In this document: piece after piece, positions 61,880 to 64,000 of the stretch | How positions within the stretch are numbered: the stretch's first letter is position 1 | Layout of the letters: each line of letters begins with the position of its first letter | Origin: Nocardioides sp. | GTDB taxonomy: Bacteria > Actinomycetota > Actinomycetes > Propionibacteriales > Nocardioidaceae | DNA length: 64,000 bases | Assembly (NCBI GenBank): GCA_037045645.1 | Contig: JBAOIH010000006.1 | Coordinates: forward strand, 1-64,000 | Direction: 5' to 3' | Translations under genes and position numbers: made by a program | Notes under the pieces: model-generated | What the model saw: the letters and a program-made list of their open reading frames with translations, nothing else | Told to the model about the DNA's origin: nothing | Databases searched by the model: none

Positions 61880-63357
61880 CGTGCTGCTCCGATCAACTCG
61901 ACCGCACGCCTGGCCGCGTACGCATTCGACAGATGAACCTCGGCGCCCGCGGCGACCAGTGCTTCGCGGGTGGCGTGGAGATCCTGCGGATCCAGGTCCG
62001 TGCCCAGCAGTGCCACGATCACGGGGATGGGTCGCGCGCTGCGAGCCGCCGCGATGGCCGGTGCCAGCCGGGAGGCAGGGTCGGGCTCCGCGCCGTGTCC
62101 CAGCACCAGGTCGAGCAGGATCACGCCGGTGTCGGGGTCCTCTGCGACCCGGGTGAGGTGCTCCAAGCGCAACGTCGGATCGATCATGGGGTGTGCGCGT
62201 CCTTGGGTGAGCGCATCGTCTCCGAAGTCGATCATCAGATGTGTCGGCGCGGTCAGATCCGGTCCCAGCGCGAGGTCGGGAGAGAGCGGGATGTTGCTGC
62301 GGATCGGGCCGAGCGTCGATGTCGCGATCAGCATCGCCTCGTCGCACAAGGTGCCGCCGACGAAGAGGCCACGCAGGTAGTGACCGGTGGCCGGTCCGGT
62401 GTTGTCGACGCCGGAGACCGGCCATTGGGGTGCCGGCGCGCCCAGCCGGGCCAGAGCCGACTCGGCTACAGCGGTCAGATCGCGCTCCCCAGGTCCGAGG
62501 AGGCCGAACTCGACCGGCGTGCCGAGGCCCTCGGCGAACGTCCGCAGGTCGCGGGCCACCTCCTCGGCAGGTGGCTTGGACACCAAGACGACGAGGTCGA
62601 TCTCGGGATCGTCGTCCAGTCGGCGCAGGGCCGCGCGGGTGGAGATGCCGCCCACGTCGGCCGAGAGATCGCGACCCCCCACCCCGAGAGCCCAGGTGAC
62701 CCCGACGCCGTCGTGCTCGGCCCCCGCGAGGTGCAGCAGGCACAACAGTTGTTGGCACCCGGTGCCGGAGGCGGCCACGAGCCCGATCCGCCCCGGGCGC
62801 ACCACGTTCGCGAACCCGAGTCCTACCCCGTCGACGACGGCAGTGCCGCAGTCGGGGCCCATCACCAGACGATCGAGTCGCTGGGCAGCGGACTTCAGCG
62901 CGATCTCCTGCGCGACCGGGACGTTGTCACTGAAGACCATCACGTCACTGCCAGCGTCGAGAGCATCCATCGCCTCGACGACCGCGCTGGCTCCCGGCAC
63001 CGAGATCAGCGCGAGGCAGTCGCGGTGGTCTCGCAGAGCGGCACCCGTCGTACGAGGTGGCGCCACCCTGACGTCGCCGGAGGCGGGGCGCGTAGGCGCG
63101 AGCGCATCGTCTACAGCGGCAAGCGCCAGGGCCAGATCGCCGTCCTCGGCCAACCGGAGGGCGACCACGAGATGGTTGCTCCCCGCCTCCTGCGGGATCT
63201 GGAAGCCCATGGCGCGCAGCACGTCGAGATTGAGTTCGGTCGCCATCGCGACCTGGGCCGCCGCGACTCCGGGTGTGGACTGCACGGTGCGGCTCACCTG
63301 CAGCAATGTCACGGAGTCGGCGTACGCACCGGCTCGAAGCTCGACATGGTCGGTCAT
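61876..63357 (-). CDS. fdrA: FdrA-like protein (AllF, oxamate carbamoyltransferase subunit)
   Basis: 493-aa protein related to succinyl-CoA synthetase alpha/beta subunits. Signatures include SRTVQSTPGVAAAQVAMATELN, MVFSDNVPVAQEIALK, MGPDCGTAVVDGVGLGFANVV, GLVAASGTGCQQLLCLL and GLFVGGTLCDEAML. It is the FdrA/AllF subunit of the AllFGH complex, so the reaction is phosphorolysis of oxamate to oxamate-derived products and carbamoyl phosphate (established in E. coli, inferred here). It overlaps both neighbours by 4 bases. The carbamate kinase that usually completes the route is not in the window. Confidence 0.9.
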   Translation of the reverse strand: MTDHVELRAGAYADSVTLLQVSRTVQSTPGVAAAQVAMATELNLDVLRAMGFQIPQEAGSNHLVVALRLAEDGDLALALAAVDDALAPTRPASGDVRVAPPRTTGAALRDHRDCLALISVPGASAVVEAMDALDAGSDVMVFSDNVPVAQEIALKSAAQRLDRLVMGPDCGTAVVDGVGLGFANVVRPGRIGLVAASGTGCQQLLCLLHLAGAEHDGVGVTWALGVGGRDLSADVGGISTRAALRRLDDDPEIDLVVLVSKPPAEEVARDLRTFAEGLGTPVEFGLLGPGERDLTAVAESALARLGAPAPQWPVSGVDNTGPATGHYLRGLFVGGTLCDEAMLIATSTLGPIRSNIPLSPDLALGPDLTAPTHLMIDFGDDALTQGRAHPMIDPTLRLEHLTRVAEDPDTGVILLDLVLGHGAEPDPASRLAPAIAAARSARPIPVIVALLGTDLDPQDLHATREALVAAGAEVHLSNAYAARRAVELIGAAR

Positions 63358-64000
63358 GCCACGTTCCTTTCGGCGGTAAGTCGACGCTGCGCAAGAGCAG
63401 CGCCGACGAGGAGTCCGGCGCCGGAGGTGGCCCCGACGCGGGTCAGGCGTTCAGCGGAGTCGGCGGCTCGTGGCGAACCGACGTCGCGTAGGAAGTCGGC
63501 GAACTCGGGCACCACGTCGCCTGCGACCGCGTGGTCGAGCAGCGTCGCGGACAGTGTCGTCGTGCGCTCGCGATGTGTCCGCACGACATCGGCCACGACG
63601 CCATCAGGGCGGCCCGAAGCCGAGTGCACCGCGAGCCAGCCCGCGAGAATGTCGTCGCCCAAAGGAGTCAGCCCCGGACCACGTCCGAGCAGGTCCAAAG
63701 CCACCCGCGCGGTGATCGTGCCGGGTACGAAGGCGGCGACGAATCCGCGTACGTCCGGACCCACCTCGGTGAGGGCGCTCCAGGCGTCGCCGCGCAGAGC
63801 GTGCGGGAGGAGTGCAGGGGCCTGCTGCGAGCACAGGCGCCCGATCCGTACTTCGACTTCGCCGAATCGCAGGCGCCCGTCCGAGAGGTGGGCGGGCTCG
63901 GTGAGGCTCCGCACCGACTCCAGCAGGGTGCCGATGCCGCAGGGCACGCGTACGGCGTGCGCCGACAAGACGCCGACCGCGCTGCCGTCGACGTCGAGAT
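63354..64000 (-). CDS. DUF2877 protein (AllH/YlbF-like), 5' end outside window
   Basis: DUF2877 protein, third component of the AllFGH-type set. Motifs: AFVPGTITARVALDLLGRGPGLTPLGDDILAGWLA, the hallmark of the family, and GATSGAGLLVGAALAQRRL near the C-terminus. The frame continues past a possible TTG at 63968 through LDVDGSAVGVLSAHAVRVPCG to the window edge, so the start is outside. Its stop overlaps the fdrA start (ATGA), so DUF2877-fdrA-DUF1116 is one operon whose promoter is not visible here. Confidence 0.85.
   Translation of the reverse strand, partial: LDVDGSAVGVLSAHAVRVPCGIGTLLESVRSLTEPAHLSDGRLRFGEVEVRIGRLCSQQAPALLPHALRGDAWSALTEVGPDVRGFVAAFVPGTITARVALDLLGRGPGLTPLGDDILAGWLAVHSASGRPDGVVADVVRTHRERTTTLSATLLDHAVAGDVVPEFADFLRDVGSPRAADSAERLTRVGATSGAGLLVGAALAQRRLTAERNVA

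Overview
The window is high-GC, densely packed chromosomal DNA from an actinomycete, most likely a member of the Nocardioidaceae (Nocardioides-like; inferred from gene content and order, not from a search). Lineage markers are WhiB, MtrA-MtrB-LpqB, coenzyme F420 genes, DUF3499, DUF3107, a TobH-like SIS protein and a 951-codon SecA. No tRNA, rRNA, insertion sequence, prophage or CRISPR array was seen. Many genes share ATGA or GTGA stop/start overlaps, so much of the window is operonic.

Layout. (1) 1-2952: end of a polysaccharide/teichoic-acid-type export ABC ATPase and a secreted PGRP amidase with FG-GAP repeats. (2) 2975-18686: the conserved actinobacterial block of GDP-mannose supply (manC, manB, a SIS protein), F420 side chain (cofD, cofE), whiB, a large envelope glycosyltransferase, small conserved proteins and ahcY. 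(3) 18714-29489: mtrA-mtrB-lpqB, comF, a probable raiA-type structured RNA in the only gene-free stretch longer than 300 bases, the hibernation factor gene, a response regulator and secA. (4) 29493-35014: Rv3235-like and LysM proteins, tatB, an Mrp ATPase, GtrA, DUF1003 and a soluble MgtE-N/CBS protein. (5) 35164-47723: an unusual cell-surface cluster with two EEP-fold phosphodiesterases (one fused to cutinase-like, Ig-like and RCC1 domains), a phospholipase-D-fold protein, a LicD-methyltransferase fusion, a sulfotransferase-like protein, a coiled-coil microprotein, a polyprenyl-phosphate glycosyltransferase and a large membrane protein. This is the best candidate for an undescribed system, plausibly making or trimming a phosphodiester-containing surface polymer. 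(6) 47795-60505: acyl-CoA metabolism, MFS, PHP, SDR, ParA, L,D-transpeptidase, and a block matching the mycobacterial rhlE / ferritin-like / DUF3107 / TetR / MoeZ neighbourhood. (7) 60499-64000: DUF2877-FdrA-DUF1116, the three subunits of an AllFGH-type oxamate carbamoyltransferase.

Two window-wide signals stand out. First, five genes (cofE, secA, a DUF1003 gene, a lipoprotein gene, a DUF1116 gene) are broken by exactly one extra base, and every break lies at an AGCT tetranucleotide; a sixth frame problem, at the end of the phospholipase-D gene, is also at AGCT. This looks like motif-specific sequencing error or motif-specific mutation rather than random decay, since secA is essential. Second, the palindrome CGTACG is far commoner than base composition predicts and occurs in all codon phases.
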